A DNA stretch of 64,000 nt from S012-113 sp965368405 (GCA_965368405.1 CBDUMS010000003.1:13947-77946), one strand, 5' to 3'; shown: positions 36,465 to 45,997, counted from the first letter of the stretch. Numbers and translations: made by a program. The notes: a model not told the origin generated them from the sequence alone.

Positions 36465-37351
36465 AATGAAAATCCACCGTACATTCCTATCTTTAGTAGC
36501 CCATCATTTGGGACGGCTACTTTTACAGCATACACAAGATTTGCGCGCTCATCCTGGGTTTGGATGGTCTTGGGAGTAAATTCAGACTTACTTGATATCC
36601 AGGTGATTCTACCGGAATATTCTTTTAAATCTGATGAACCAAATTCACCATATACCGTGGTTTGTTGCCCTATTTTTAATTCGGCTAATTGATCTGCCGT
36701 TACATAAGCCCGTAATATCATGTTATCGATGTCTGCAATTTTATAAAGAGGCTTGCCTACACCAGTCATTTCACCCGCCTCAGCATATTTTAGCAACACC
36801 GTACCTACTAGCGGGCTTCTGATAATGCATTTATTGATCTGATCCTGAACTTGTTTAATCTGAACATCGATTGACTTAGTTTGAGCATTTATAGACCGAA
36901 TACTAGTATTCAACGTGCTTTTTTGAGACCTTAACCTTGCCTTCAGAATGGACAACATTGACTCTACATCGTCTAATTGCTTTTGGGTGGCCACATCGCC
37001 TGCTAGTAACTTCTCAATACGCTTTTTTTCAAATTCTTGCTTGGCAATTTCTTGCTGTGTAGCATCTATTTGTGCCTCGATTTCAGGTCGACTGGCCAGC
37101 AGCGCCTCTTTACTAGCTTGTAGTTGTTCTAATTTCAATCTTAATTGAATGCTATCTACTTTACATACAATTTGTCCCAGGTTGACTTTGTCACCGTCTT
37201 GGACAGGCATTTCTAGAATTTTACCATTCGCTTCAGAAGAGACAATGATTTCCGTTGCTTCGAATACTCCCGAGGCATCGATAACAGACTCCTCTTCGCC
37301 ACAACTAATCATTAGAATTGCAATACCTGTGATAAGAATAGATGATTTCAT
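36461..37351 (-). CDS. HlyD-type periplasmic adaptor, lipoprotein
   Basis: A 296-residue membrane-fusion protein. Lipoprotein-like signal with lipobox MISC (Cys17). The lipoyl half-motif (GKILEMPVQDGDKVNLGQIVC) comes at about 50-70, then a long coiled-coil hairpin (about 75-170, rich in Gln/Lys/Glu), the second lipoyl half (IIRSPLVGTVLLKYAEAGEM) and the beta-barrel. It resembles YbhG and bridges the inner-membrane ABC complex to TolC. Lies 18 bases after the TolC gene. Confidence 0.9.
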   Translation of the reverse strand: MKSSILITGIAILMISCGEEESVIDASGVFEATEIIVSSEANGKILEMPVQDGDKVNLGQIVCKVDSIQLRLKLEQLQASKEALLASRPEIEAQIDATQQEIAKQEFEKKRIEKLLAGDVATQKQLDDVESMLSILKARLRSQKSTLNTSIRSINAQTKSIDVQIKQVQDQINKCIIRSPLVGTVLLKYAEAGEMTGVGKPLYKIADIDNMILRAYVTADQLAELKIGQQTTVYGEFGSSDLKEYSGRITWISSKSEFTPKTIQTQDERANLVYAVKVAVPNDGLLKIGMYGGFSF

Positions 37352-37369
37352 TTCTATATAGATTAAGAA

Positions 37370-38665
37370 TTAATTTCCAGATTGATTTTTATACTGATAT
37401 TGTTTCATGAGATATTGAATCTCATGCAGATTAAGCGTTTGTTTAGCCATGCTCTCTTCATTAACCTTGTTCAGCAAGGCAGTCATAGTACTCACGCCGT
37501 TGTCATACTTGATTTCGTATGACTTTTTAATGGATGACTTCAGGGCAAGTATTTTTCTGTCCTGCTCAAGAACTGATTCATATTTAGCCAATTCATTTCT
37601 AGTTTGAGTCAACGCTAGATTGGTGTTAAACAAAAAAGTTTCCTGCTGAAGTTTGACTTTTGAAATATTAACTTCGGTTAACTTTTTATTATTGCCATTC
37701 CTATATAGGCTCCCAAGACTCCAATTAGCAGATATTCCAGCTACTAATAGATTATTAATGGTAGATGCTCCAAAGTCTACACCCGGTTGAATGAATGTAC
37801 CGAAACCAAGAATACCGATCTTAGGTAAAACCGCTGCTTTGTCGATTTTCGCCTGTGCCTCAAGGAGTTTAAGTTTGTTTTGAAATAATTGTAGCTCAGG
37901 CCGGTTCATCTCTATTATCTGGCTGGGCAGTTCTGAGGCAGGCCTTATTAACTGCTGCTCAGGGTCGAGGTCCTCCCCGATCATAGCCGACAAAACACTT
38001 AGGTAGGCCAATCGATTATGATGGAGTTCAGAGATTTTTTGCTCTGCATTAATTACCTCAACAGTAATTTCATCGACATCAGAATTAAACGCAGTGCCAT
38101 TTTGTACGGCGATCTCAACTTTCTTTTTATTCCGTTCTAGGGTTGCTTTTAGAAGCAAAAGTTGACCAATTTGCTCATCGATTAGCAAGGTGCCGAAGTA
38201 CAAATTATTAACACGATCTTCTAAAGCATAAAGGGCTACATCGAGATCTGCCTGCTCAATTTCAGCATTAGCTTCAATCATTCCTTTCTTGGCCTTAGTT
38301 ATGCCACCATCCCAAATAGTCTGGTTAAGCTGTAATACAGCAATCATATTAAATGCCGTTCCATCGGATTCGCTCGCGCCAGGTGGTGCAAAACTGGGAA
38401 GCCCATCAATTACACCTCCTAATAGGGTAACATCGAGTTGGGGCAAATAGGCTTTTCCTGCGTTCGCTAATGAAAACTCTTTCGTCTGCTCTATAAGCTG
38501 ATATTGATTAATTAGCGGATAATTGGCTTTGGCTTTTATATGGCACGAATCGAGCGATATTTGACCATAGGACCTTTCTATAGGCAATAAGAGCAATATA
38601 GAGGCAACAAATAATATTAAAAGATTACGATGCCGACCTAGATGATAAACTTTATACCTCATCAC
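37370..38665 (-). CDS. TolC-family outer membrane efflux protein
   Basis: A 431-residue exported protein (signal segment LLILFVASILLLLP, then YGQ cleavage). It is dominated by long helices with the repeated TolC pattern (two related halves, about 45-215 and 235-425), e.g. LDVTLLGGVIDG and IGILGFGTFIQPGVDFG strand regions followed by coiled-coil. It provides the outer-membrane duct for the exporter. Its start overlaps the stop of the TetR gene by 14 bases, tying the regulator and pump translation together. Confidence 0.87.
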   Translation of the reverse strand: MMRYKVYHLGRHRNLLILFVASILLLLPIERSYGQISLDSCHIKAKANYPLINQYQLIEQTKEFSLANAGKAYLPQLDVTLLGGVIDGLPSFAPPGASESDGTAFNMIAVLQLNQTIWDGGITKAKKGMIEANAEIEQADLDVALYALEDRVNNLYFGTLLIDEQIGQLLLLKATLERNKKKVEIAVQNGTAFNSDVDEITVEVINAEQKISELHHNRLAYLSVLSAMIGEDLDPEQQLIRPASELPSQIIEMNRPELQLFQNKLKLLEAQAKIDKAAVLPKIGILGFGTFIQPGVDFGASTINNLLVAGISANWSLGSLYRNGNNKKLTEVNISKVKLQQETFLFNTNLALTQTRNELAKYESVLEQDRKILALKSSIKKSYEIKYDNGVSTMTALLNKVNEESMAKQTLNLHEIQYLMKQYQYKNQSGN

Positions 38666-39320
38666 TATTTTCTTTAAGTTCTAGACTTCTTAAAACTATT
38701 TCAACGTTTTCCTTTTTCCTTGCCGCCTGAAAGACTTGAAACTGCTCTGAATCCATGCTAGTCATAAGTCGAAACATAGGCTCTACAAGGAATGCGGTAA
38801 TATTTAGCGACACAATGGTCATTAATAAATTTTCAACCGTAGTTGGCCTTACTCTACCTGCTCGAATTTCAACCTCTAACTCAGCATTAATATGCGCCAG
38901 GGCCTGTTTGGGCAAATCACCGACTACAGTTCGTAGCGATTCTATTCTGTTCGGATTTAGACTGATTTCACTAAAAAAGAAGAGTGGTAGCTTTGGTTCC
39001 AGAGCGAGAGCATCGAAATGTGCCTCTATTCGTCTTCTTAGCTTTTCCTTAAAAGGCAAGTCACCGGCATTAATCTCAAGCAGGCTACCCAGAAAAAACT
39101 TCATCTTATTCTGAAAAATGGCCTCAAAGAGCTTATCCTTTGTTCTAAAATAATAGTGCACTAAAGCTTGATTGCATCCTACCTTCTTCGCAATCTCCGT
39201 TGTAGAAGTTGCAGCAAAGCCTTTTACTAAAAACAATTCAGTAGCCGACTCCAGGATGGCCTCCTCCATATTCTCTTGTACCTTCATAGCACTATTTAAT
39301 AATTCTATTAAATAATACAA
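38652..39320 (-). CDS. TetR-family transcriptional regulator
   Basis: A 222-residue regulator with the TetR N-terminal DNA-binding domain (ILESATELFLVKGFAATSTTEIAKKVGCNQALVHYYFRTKD split over about 18-60) and a helical ligand-binding domain. It is the first gene of the exporter operon and is likely an autorepressor responding to the exported compound. Divergent from the 5-oxoprolinase gene across 115 bases. ATG at 39320 is followed by further in-frame Met codons (e.g. at residue 12), so the exact start is uncertain. Confidence 0.9.
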   Translation of the reverse strand: MYYLIELLNSAMKVQENMEEAILESATELFLVKGFAATSTTEIAKKVGCNQALVHYYFRTKDKLFEAIFQNKMKFFLGSLLEINAGDLPFKEKLRRRIEAHFDALALEPKLPLFFFSEISLNPNRIESLRTVVGDLPKQALAHINAELEVEIRAGRVRPTTVENLLMTIVSLNITAFLVEPMFRLMTSMDSEQFQVFQAARKKENVEIVLRSLELKENSDEV

Positions 39321-39399
39321 TTAACGCTATTTTCTTATTCTTTTCCTAATCTAGAGCCTACAAATAGTGAGATGAGGCCGATAAAACTATAAACACAAC

Positions 39400-39430
39400 T
39401 TTTTAGTCCCCTCGTACTAGGCTACATTTG
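39400..39430 (+). promoter_or_regulatory. Candidate 5-oxoprolinase promoter, nearly leaderless
   Basis: TACATTTG at 39423-39430 is a full match to the -7 consensus TAnnTTTG, and TTTT at 39400-39403 lies exactly 19 bases upstream at the -33 position (three of four matches to TTTG). The ATG of the downstream gene follows five bases after the -7 element, so the transcript should be leaderless or nearly so. Confidence 0.5.
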
Positions 39431-39435
39431 ATTTA

Positions 39436-42400
39436 ATGAATAAATGCTGGGAAATAAGTGTAGATACGGGAGGAACCTTTACGGATTGTATAGCTAAAGG
39501 ACCAAATGACCAGGTAAGCTTCATAAAGGTGTTAAGTTCTGGAAAAGTTGGCGGTAGGGCCAAGAGCTCAATTTCTGATAACCGGCTAGTAATTGACCTT
39601 AATTATATTGATGACAACCTATATAAAGGATATTACCTTGAGATTCCATCAGCCAACTATACATGCCGCATTGCTCAAAATACAGCAAACGGTCTGTTTG
39701 AGACGAACGAACCTTTGCCCAATATCGGAGCAGATGAGCTTATATACCTCTATGCCAACGAACAAGCACCCATTCTTGCAGCTCGTATTGCAACTAAAAC
39801 TCAGCTTTCGGATCGTCTACCTGAAATTAAACTTCGATTAGGCACAACTAGGGGGACGAACGCCCTACTTGAATTCAATGGAGGCAAGACTGCACTTATT
39901 CTAACAAAAGGGTTTAAAGATTTTCTGGAAATAGGCACGCAGCAGCGTCCGGATCTTTTTGCTTTAAATATTAACAAAAGAAAGAATCTTACCCAGCTAA
40001 TAATTGAAATTAACGAGTCCATAGATAGCAGCGGAGTGATTAAGAAATCAATAAATGAATCAGAAATCCTTACCTGTATTCAAGAATTGAAAGACAATAA
40101 GGTACAATCCATTGCTATTGCTTTTAAAAACAGTTATCAGAATGACTACCATGAGATTTTGGCTGCGCAATTTATTCAGAAAGAATTAGGCTCAATTCCA
40201 ATCACCTCATCGGCTCAGTTATATCCTGCTATTAAATACCTTACGCGAACCGAAACCGCCGTTGTAAATGCTTACCTCACCCCTGTTCTAAATAACTATT
40301 TAGATGATATTGGTGAGAAGATTAATCGCAAGAATATTAAGGTTATGACCAGTTCCGGAGCATTATCAAACCTCAATAGCTTTAATCCTAAGGATAGCTT
40401 ATTAAGTGGGCCTGCTGGAGGTATTGTGGGAGCCTATGCATCGGCATCGGCCCTTAATGCAAATAAAGTGCTTACAATTGACATGGGTGGCACCAGTACT
40501 GATGTATCCCGTATCGATAATGGGTTTGATACGGTTTCTGAAATAGAAGTTGGTAATGCTCATTTATTTACACAAGCTATAGCAATAGAAACCGTGGCAG
40601 CCGGCGGAGGCTCAATCTGCGCTGTAGAAGAAGGCAGACTCATGGTAGGGCCTGCCAGTGCCGGAGCAAGCCCTGGTCCTGCTTGTTATGGTAATAATGG
40701 GCCCATTACAGTGACCGACCTTAATCTATTATCAGGCCGTGTAGATTCGGATAGCTTCAGTTTTCCGCTGGATACGGAGGCGGCAAAGAAAGGTTTGCAG
40801 GAAATTCTTAGAACCTTATTAATAACACATCCCGATTCTGAATACGATGCATTAATAAGTGGCTTTCTAGCTATAGCAAATCAAAAAATGGCCGATGCTA
40901 TTAAGAAGATTTCGATTAACCGTGGCTTTAACCCAAAAGACTACCAGCTGCTTGGATTCGGCGGAGCCATTGGCCAGCACATCTGTGACATTGCCAAACT
41001 CCTGGGCATTTCATCTATAATCGCTCCTTATAATGGAAGCTTGCTAAGTGCTGCGGGTATTGCGCACGCATTGATTGAAAAATCCGAAATCAAACAGTTA
41101 TTGATACCGATCGACGAGAAAACACAGCTTTTAGATGCTATAGAGGAATTAAAGCTTATTGCATTAGATAATATTAAGCAAAGCGGTGTCCCCAATGCAT
41201 CGATTGATTCAATTATTATACACCTGCGATTAAAGGGACAGGATACAACATTAGATATCCCGTTTACTCATTATGACAAACTCAAAAATGATTTTAAGGC
41301 CGCCTATTTAGGCGTTTTCGGTCATTGGGTTGAAAGAGAAATTGAAGTTGAATCGATTCGCGTAAGCGCAAAAGAACAATCGGAAACACATATTGAAACA
41401 CGCCAATCAAACAAATCGGGCAGTTTTATCCAACACGGCACCAAAAAAGTATTGTTTACCGATGAATGGCAAGATGCTGAAATCTATGAGTGGCCATCTA
41501 ACCTAATTTCAGAGGAGGTCATCGCGGGTCCAGCGATTATAATTAATCCATTTACCAGTATTATTATCAATCCCGGCTGGACTGCCCGACTTCAAAATGA
41601 TCAGCTGATTATTACTAATAAAAAAATGGATGACGGCACTGCCGCCAAAACCATTGAAGCAGTAGAACTTGCACTTTATACGAATAGATTTAAATCTGTC
41701 GCCGAACAGATGGGCTCATTACTTCAGCGCACAGCACTTTCTGTCAACATAAAGGAACGACTCGATTTCTCGTGTGCACTTTTAGATAAGAATGGCAGGC
41801 TTGTGGTTAATGCCCCGCATATCCCTGTGCATTTGGGCAGCTTAGGCATATGCACAAGAGCAGTAATCGCCGAGCTAGGACTTAATGAAGGCGATGTAGC
41901 AATAACGAATCATCCAGCCTATGGTGGCTCTCACCTACCCGATGTTACCTTAATTGCTCCTGTCTACGCTAAGGAGGAGTTGATCGGATATGTTGCCAAT
42001 AGAGCCCATCATGCAGAAATTGGTGGAAAGGCTCCCGGTTCAATGCCAGCAGATGCTGCTAATTTAGCCGAAGAAGGGGTTGTCATTTCACCGATGTTAC
42101 TTGTTAATAATGGAGAACCTCGTTGGGATCAGATAAGTACGCTTCTCAGTAATTCACGTTACCCATCGCGATCTGTCGCAGACAATCTTGCTGACTTCCA
42201 GGCTGCTTTGGCTTCCATAATTGAAGGGCAGAAATCCCTTATTAAAATTACGGAGCAATATGGCCTGGGTGAGGTACTTTCTTATATGGATCAGCTTAGT
42301 AGTAAAGCAACCCGATTGGTGGAAGACAAATTCAATGAATTAGAATTCGATGAGTTAAGCGCCTTAGAGAAGCTTGACAACGGAAGTGAAATCAAGGTAA

Positions 42401-43182
42401 GAATAACCAAGGAAAAGGGCATTATCATTGATTTTTCGGGCACATCTACAACATCATTCGATAACCTAAACGCCACAGAAGCTATAGTAAATGGTGCTGT
42501 AATCTATGTTTTAAAACTCCTCATTGGAGGAGATATCCCACTCAATGAAGGCTTAACTCAAAATGTAAAGCTTATTATTCCGAAAGGAACAATACTTAAT
42601 CCCAATTTTCCAGCGAGTGCATCGCATTGTCCTGCTGTAGTAGGAGGCAATACTGAGGTAAGTCAGCGATTGGTGGACACCTTACTTAAGGCATTTAATC
42701 TAGTTGCCTGCAGCCAGGGAACGATGAATAATTTCTTATTTGGCAATAATGAGTTTGGTTATTACGAAACAATCTGCGGCGGTACGGGAGCCGGAAATGG
42801 ATTTAATGGCTCCGATGCGGTCCATCAACATATGACGAATACTCAAATTACCGACCCAGAGATTCTTGAATACCGCTACCCCGTTGAGCTCAAAGAATTT
42901 AGTATAAGAAACGGCTCTGGAGGGACAGGCAAATGGCATGGTGGCAATGGGGTTGTTCGATCTTTTGTATTTAATGAACCAGTGGTTGCCACTATATTGG
43001 CGCAGCACCGTAAAGAGTTGCCCTATGGTTTAGAGGGTGGCGACAGCGGATTGGCAGGCAAGCAAGAAATTACATCAAACGATATTAGCACACCTATCGA
43101 AGGTGTTTCAACTTTCGAAGTACATAAAGGAGATTGCGTAACTATTTACACACCGGGAGGTGGCGGTTATGGATCGAAATAA
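39436..43182 (+). CDS. 5-oxoprolinase (ATP-hydrolysing), fused HyuA-HyuB type
   Basis: A 1248-residue single polypeptide. The first half (about 1-735) is hydantoinase A/OplA-like with the ATP-binding ISVDTGGTFTDC at residues 7-18, RTETAVVNAYLTP and LTIDMGGTSTDVSRI near 350. The second half (from about 740) is hydantoinase B/OplB-like with VNIKERLDFSCALLD and YGGSHLPDVTL. The fused form and length match eukaryotic-type 5-oxoprolinase, which opens pyroglutamate to glutamate with ATP. Relation to hydantoinases or acetophenone carboxylase cannot be ruled out, but 5-oxoproline use fits the peptide-degrading context since N-terminal pyroglutamate arises from peptides. Confidence 0.85.
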   Translation: MNKCWEISVDTGGTFTDCIAKGPNDQVSFIKVLSSGKVGGRAKSSISDNRLVIDLNYIDDNLYKGYYLEIPSANYTCRIAQNTANGLFETNEPLPNIGADELIYLYANEQAPILAARIATKTQLSDRLPEIKLRLGTTRGTNALLEFNGGKTALILTKGFKDFLEIGTQQRPDLFALNINKRKNLTQLIIEINESIDSSGVIKKSINESEILTCIQELKDNKVQSIAIAFKNSYQNDYHEILAAQFIQKELGSIPITSSAQLYPAIKYLTRTETAVVNAYLTPVLNNYLDDIGEKINRKNIKVMTSSGALSNLNSFNPKDSLLSGPAGGIVGAYASASALNANKVLTIDMGGTSTDVSRIDNGFDTVSEIEVGNAHLFTQAIAIETVAAGGGSICAVEEGRLMVGPASAGASPGPACYGNNGPITVTDLNLLSGRVDSDSFSFPLDTEAAKKGLQEILRTLLITHPDSEYDALISGFLAIANQKMADAIKKISINRGFNPKDYQLLGFGGAIGQHICDIAKLLGISSIIAPYNGSLLSAAGIAHALIEKSEIKQLLIPIDEKTQLLDAIEELKLIALDNIKQSGVPNASIDSIIIHLRLKGQDTTLDIPFTHYDKLKNDFKAAYLGVFGHWVEREIEVESIRVSAKEQSETHIETRQSNKSGSFIQHGTKKVLFTDEWQDAEIYEWPSNLISEEVIAGPAIIINPFTSIIINPGWTARLQNDQLIITNKKMDDGTAAKTIEAVELALYTNRFKSVAEQMGSLLQRTALSVNIKERLDFSCALLDKNGRLVVNAPHIPVHLGSLGICTRAVIAELGLNEGDVAITNHPAYGGSHLPDVTLIAPVYAKEELIGYVANRAHHAEIGGKAPGSMPADAANLAEEGVVISPMLLVNNGEPRWDQISTLLSNSRYPSRSVADNLADFQAALASIIEGQKSLIKITEQYGLGEVLSYMDQLSSKATRLVEDKFNELEFDELSALEKLDNGSEIKVRITKEKGIIIDFSGTSTTSFDNLNATEAIVNGAVIYVLKLLIGGDIPLNEGLTQNVKLIIPKGTILNPNFPASASHCPAVVGGNTEVSQRLVDTLLKAFNLVACSQGTMNNFLFGNNEFGYYETICGGTGAGNGFNGSDAVHQHMTNTQITDPEILEYRYPVELKEFSIRNGSGGTGKWHGGNGVVRSFVFNEPVVATILAQHRKELPYGLEGGDSGLAGKQEITSNDISTPIEGVSTFEVHKGDCVTIYTPGGGGYGSK

Positions 43183-43183
43183 A

Positions 43184-43876
43184 TTAAGCAGGCTCGTTCG
43201 TTCGTACCCAATACGAGATTAAAGCATCCTCTGGAACTGCAATTGCCTCGAAAAACCGCTTAATTTTTCTAGGTGAGTTTAGCTCTTTACGGAATGAAAC
43301 AAAGTCCTTTTGACGAAACAAAATATACACTTCACTAGCAGAATCGGGATTGGTACCAATTCCAGCAACAGTAATGCCCATTTTCTCAAAAAAAGCTGAA
43401 TTCTGGCTTACAAAGTCTATCCAATTCCTTTCTTCAGCATCGGTAAAGCTAATTGCAAAATAGTGTTTAGTTGGATTAGGTGTTTTATTATAATACTCAA
43501 TTTTATAATAATTAGACATAGGGTCACCCTGCGCAGTACATTCATCAAGAAAAGATTTAGATGACAATAGCTCTACTCTTTTTACCGCTTCATCATTCGT
43601 TTTAGAGCCTTCAAATACCAAATTAATATTGGGATCATCGACGTTACGTAGTGAAATGATTAAGCCTTTGGTCACTTTACTATAAGCACTTAACCATGCA
43701 TTGAAGTCATCTACAAAAAACAATGTGCCGTTTACTAATCCAATATCATCCTGCTGCAAATCTGCAGATTTAAGAACGACCGTAGCACCTAAATCTCTGG
43801 TATCATTTAACTTACCTTCTGGCGTACATCCAAAAGTGAGCAATGTGCCGATAAAAAATAATGTAAATCGTGCCAC
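43184..43876 (-). CDS. Lipoprotein of unknown function
   Basis: A 230-residue protein with a lipoprotein signal (lipobox LTFGC, Cys17). The mature part has alternating strands and helices (GATVVLKSADLQQ, LVNGTLFFVDDFNAWL, KHYFAISFTDAEERNWIDFV) with two similar parts around 45-110 and 120-210, suggestive of a two-layer alpha/beta domain repeated twice; this is only a visual impression. Convergent with the 5-oxoprolinase gene, one base apart. No family recognised. Confidence 0.55.
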   Translation of the reverse strand: MARFTLFFIGTLLTFGCTPEGKLNDTRDLGATVVLKSADLQQDDIGLVNGTLFFVDDFNAWLSAYSKVTKGLIISLRNVDDPNINLVFEGSKTNDEAVKRVELLSSKSFLDECTAQGDPMSNYYKIEYYNKTPNPTKHYFAISFTDAEERNWIDFVSQNSAFFEKMGITVAGIGTNPDSASEVYILFRQKDFVSFRKELNSPRKIKRFFEAIAVPEDALISYWVRTNEPA

Positions 43877-44143
43877 GAATTAGTTTTTAATCACGAAAAT
43901 ATACTAAAAATTCAGATTAAATACTAAAGAAAAATGACTCCCATAACTGAGAGCCATTCTCCAAAACTTCGTTTTATACTTTGATGAACTATTTGAGGTG
44001 AAGCAAACCCCCAATCAAAGGTTAATAGCTTTCGCAGCGATTTGGTAACCTGGAGAATCTAATATTTTACTTATTATGAATAATATAAGGCTATAATTAG
44101 TTACTTTAAGTGCTTATTTTAAAGCAAACCTACCAACTTAGAA
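43877..44143. other. Intergenic interval with a long-range inverted repeat
   Basis: This 267-base divergent spacer between a lipoprotein gene and the HGSNAT-like gene holds the inverted repeat ATTCTCCA (43956-43963) and TGGAGAAT (44051-44058), 87 bases apart, enclosing sequence richer in G and C than its flanks. It may fold as a closed RNA domain of about 100 nucleotides. I compared it with the conserved cores of the common riboswitches (TPP, SAM, cobalamin, cyclic di-GMP, glycine) and saw no match. No protein-coding frame longer than about 20 codons is convincing. Confidence 0.35.
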
Positions 44144-45229
44144 ATGACCCGATATAAATCTTTGGATGTTTTTAGAGGCTTAACCGTAGCAGGAATGATC
44201 TTGGTAAATACACCCGGAAGTTGGGCCTATATCTATTCTCCTTTAACACATGCCGATTGGCATGGGTACACACCCACAGATCTGGTTTTTCCGTTCTTTT
44301 TAGTAGCCGTAGGCCTATCTATGTCATTTTCTTTTCAAAAGTTTGATGAGAGCTCTCAAAAATCTTTCTACATTAAAACAGTGCGCAGAACGCTGCTCAT
44401 CTTTCTAATAGGCCTTGCGCTTAACGCCTTTCCATTTATCGGAAAGGATTTTAGTCAACTTAGAATAATGGGCGTCTTGCAACGCATAGCAATCGCCTAT
44501 TTTATTGCTAGTATTATTGTTTATAACGTTCGTAACACTAAACAACTAATATTTTCAGCGGTTTCCATTCTCTTTACCTATTGGGTTATTCTTATTCTAT
44601 TTGGCGGTGGTTCTCCCTATAGTTTAGAAAGCAATTTCGGCAGAACCCTAGATTTAATCATTCTAGGAGATGCCCACATGTGGCATGGCAAAAAGATCGC
44701 CTTCGATCCAGAAGGGATATTAAGTAGCTTTCCGGCAGCAGTCTCGGTAATAAGTGGCTACCTCCTGGGCCTTCTGATAAGAAATTACAAGGATTATGAA
44801 TTGATTGCAAAAATCTTATTAATCTCCTGCCTTATAGTATTTATCGGTTATGCCTGGGGCCTACTTTTTCCAATTAATAAGTCATTATGGACCAGCAGCT
44901 ACGTACTCGTGAGCTCTGGCATAGCCGGCATTATCCTAGGTCTTCTTATTTATATTATCGACCACCGAAAGAAATCTCAGTGGGCGCTTCCTTTCGAAGT
45001 ATTTGGACTTAACCCGCTAATCTCTTTTGTGTTATCTATTTTATGGGTTAAAATCTATTTCCTAATAAGGATTGATGGAACGAGTACCTACGGATGGCTC
45101 TATCAGAACATTTTTAAGGATATCCTAAATCCTACCTTCGGCTCTTTGATTTTCGCAATTACGCACGTAGTTGGTGTTTGGATAATTGCTTACCTACTCT
45201 ACAGAAAACGAATTGTAATCAAGCTTTAA
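44144..45229 (+). CDS. HGSNAT-like membrane acyltransferase (DUF5009/COG4299)
   Basis: A 361-residue multi-pass protein, about ten membrane helices. It opens with RYKSLDVFRGLTVAGMILVN and the HADWHGYTPTDLVFPFFLVAVG segment characteristic of the heparan-alpha-glucosaminide N-acetyltransferase catalytic family; the His in that segment is the candidate active-site residue. In bacteria these proteins are thought to acetylate sugars across the membrane, for instance of polysaccharide or peptidoglycan fragments. Single gene, ending five bases before the convergent Crp/Fnr gene. Confidence 0.88.
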   Translation: MTRYKSLDVFRGLTVAGMILVNTPGSWAYIYSPLTHADWHGYTPTDLVFPFFLVAVGLSMSFSFQKFDESSQKSFYIKTVRRTLLIFLIGLALNAFPFIGKDFSQLRIMGVLQRIAIAYFIASIIVYNVRNTKQLIFSAVSILFTYWVILILFGGGSPYSLESNFGRTLDLIILGDAHMWHGKKIAFDPEGILSSFPAAVSVISGYLLGLLIRNYKDYELIAKILLISCLIVFIGYAWGLLFPINKSLWTSSYVLVSSGIAGIILGLLIYIIDHRKKSQWALPFEVFGLNPLISFVLSILWVKIYFLIRIDGTSTYGWLYQNIFKDILNPTFGSLIFAITHVVGVWIIAYLLYRKRIVIKL

Positions 45230-45234
45230 TAAGA

Positions 45235-45945
45235 CTAATAAATACCTCCTATTCGCTGTAAGGCTTTAAGGTCTTGTATGTTGATTTTCCGACCATTTGT
45301 GGTGATAAGCTCTTCCTCTTTAAAATCATGAATAATTCTAATGAGCGTTTCGGTTGCCGTACCTACCATATTTGCCAGGCTTTCACGGGTTAGATTTATC
45401 TCGGTAGAAGTCAGTTCGCCATTACCATTATTGGTCGAATAAACGGAATCCAATAGCACCAAGGTAGCCGCAGTTCTTTCTCGAACAGGCTTTTGGGCAA
45501 TATCAGTTACCACATTGGTTAAGGTTATTACTTCCGAAGAGAGATCCTTGATTAAAGTGTTATTCAAAACCTTATCATTCTGAAAAGAATTTAAAAATTC
45601 TTCGCGTGGTATATGGCATGCCACAACCTCTTCCAAGGCTTCTACAGAGACGTGGTATAGAGAATCACTTAACATCGCTCTGTAACCTACCAAATCACCA
45701 TCCTTAAGTATAGTAGTAATATGTTCCTTGCCCTGTTGGCCAAGCTTAAAAACTTTCACCTTCCCCGACTTTATACAATAAACACCCAATGGCCGGGTGC
45801 CTTCCTGTATTAATCGTTGTCCTTTCTTATATAGATTACAGGTTTTTGTAGAATCGATGGCTTCAAGAGAATCATCGTTAATCCCATGTAATTTTCCGTG
45901 ATACCTTGTCAGGCAATCACGGCAGTGAGAACTAGAATGTGACAT
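45235..45945 (-). CDS. Crp/Fnr-family transcriptional regulator with N-terminal cysteines
   Basis: A 236-residue regulator: cNMP-binding-like beta-roll (about 25-130), dimer helix, and HTH (about 185-210). The recognition helix TATETLIRIIHDF keeps Glu199 and Arg203, the residues equivalent to Fnr Glu209 and Arg213 that read the TGA of TTGAT half-sites; the Ser of Fnr is Ile202 here. Cys8 and Cys11 (HCRDC), with Cys36, Cys57 and Cys110, could ligate an iron-sulfur cluster as in Fnr, but spacing differs from E. coli. Two matching palindromes lie in the adjacent hydroxylase/YeeE promoter region. Probably autoregulated; see the 11-base tandem repeat upstream. Confidence 0.85.
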   Translation of the reverse strand: MSHSSSHCRDCLTRYHGKLHGINDDSLEAIDSTKTCNLYKKGQRLIQEGTRPLGVYCIKSGKVKVFKLGQQGKEHITTILKDGDLVGYRAMLSDSLYHVSVEALEEVVACHIPREEFLNSFQNDKVLNNTLIKDLSSEVITLTNVVTDIAQKPVRERTAATLVLLDSVYSTNNGNGELTSTEINLTRESLANMVGTATETLIRIIHDFKEEELITTNGRKINIQDLKALQRIGGIY

Positions 45946-45962
45946 ATAGCGGTCGTTTTGTT

Positions 45963-45970
45963 CAAAATTA
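45963..45970 (-). promoter_or_regulatory. Candidate -7 element of the Crp/Fnr gene
   Basis: TAATTTTG on the minus strand (45970-45963) fits TAnnTTTG fully and lies 17 bases upstream of the ATG at 45945. The -33 position is poor (TTCG at 20 bases), suggesting a weak or activated promoter. Confidence 0.4.
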
Positions 45971-45997
45971 ACAAAAAGACTGCAATTACACGAAATG

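Noticed and set aside
43934..43981. 15-codon frame upstream of the HGSNAT-like gene as a leader peptide
   Set aside because: No enrichment for a regulatory amino acid and no terminator downstream; codon pattern looks random.
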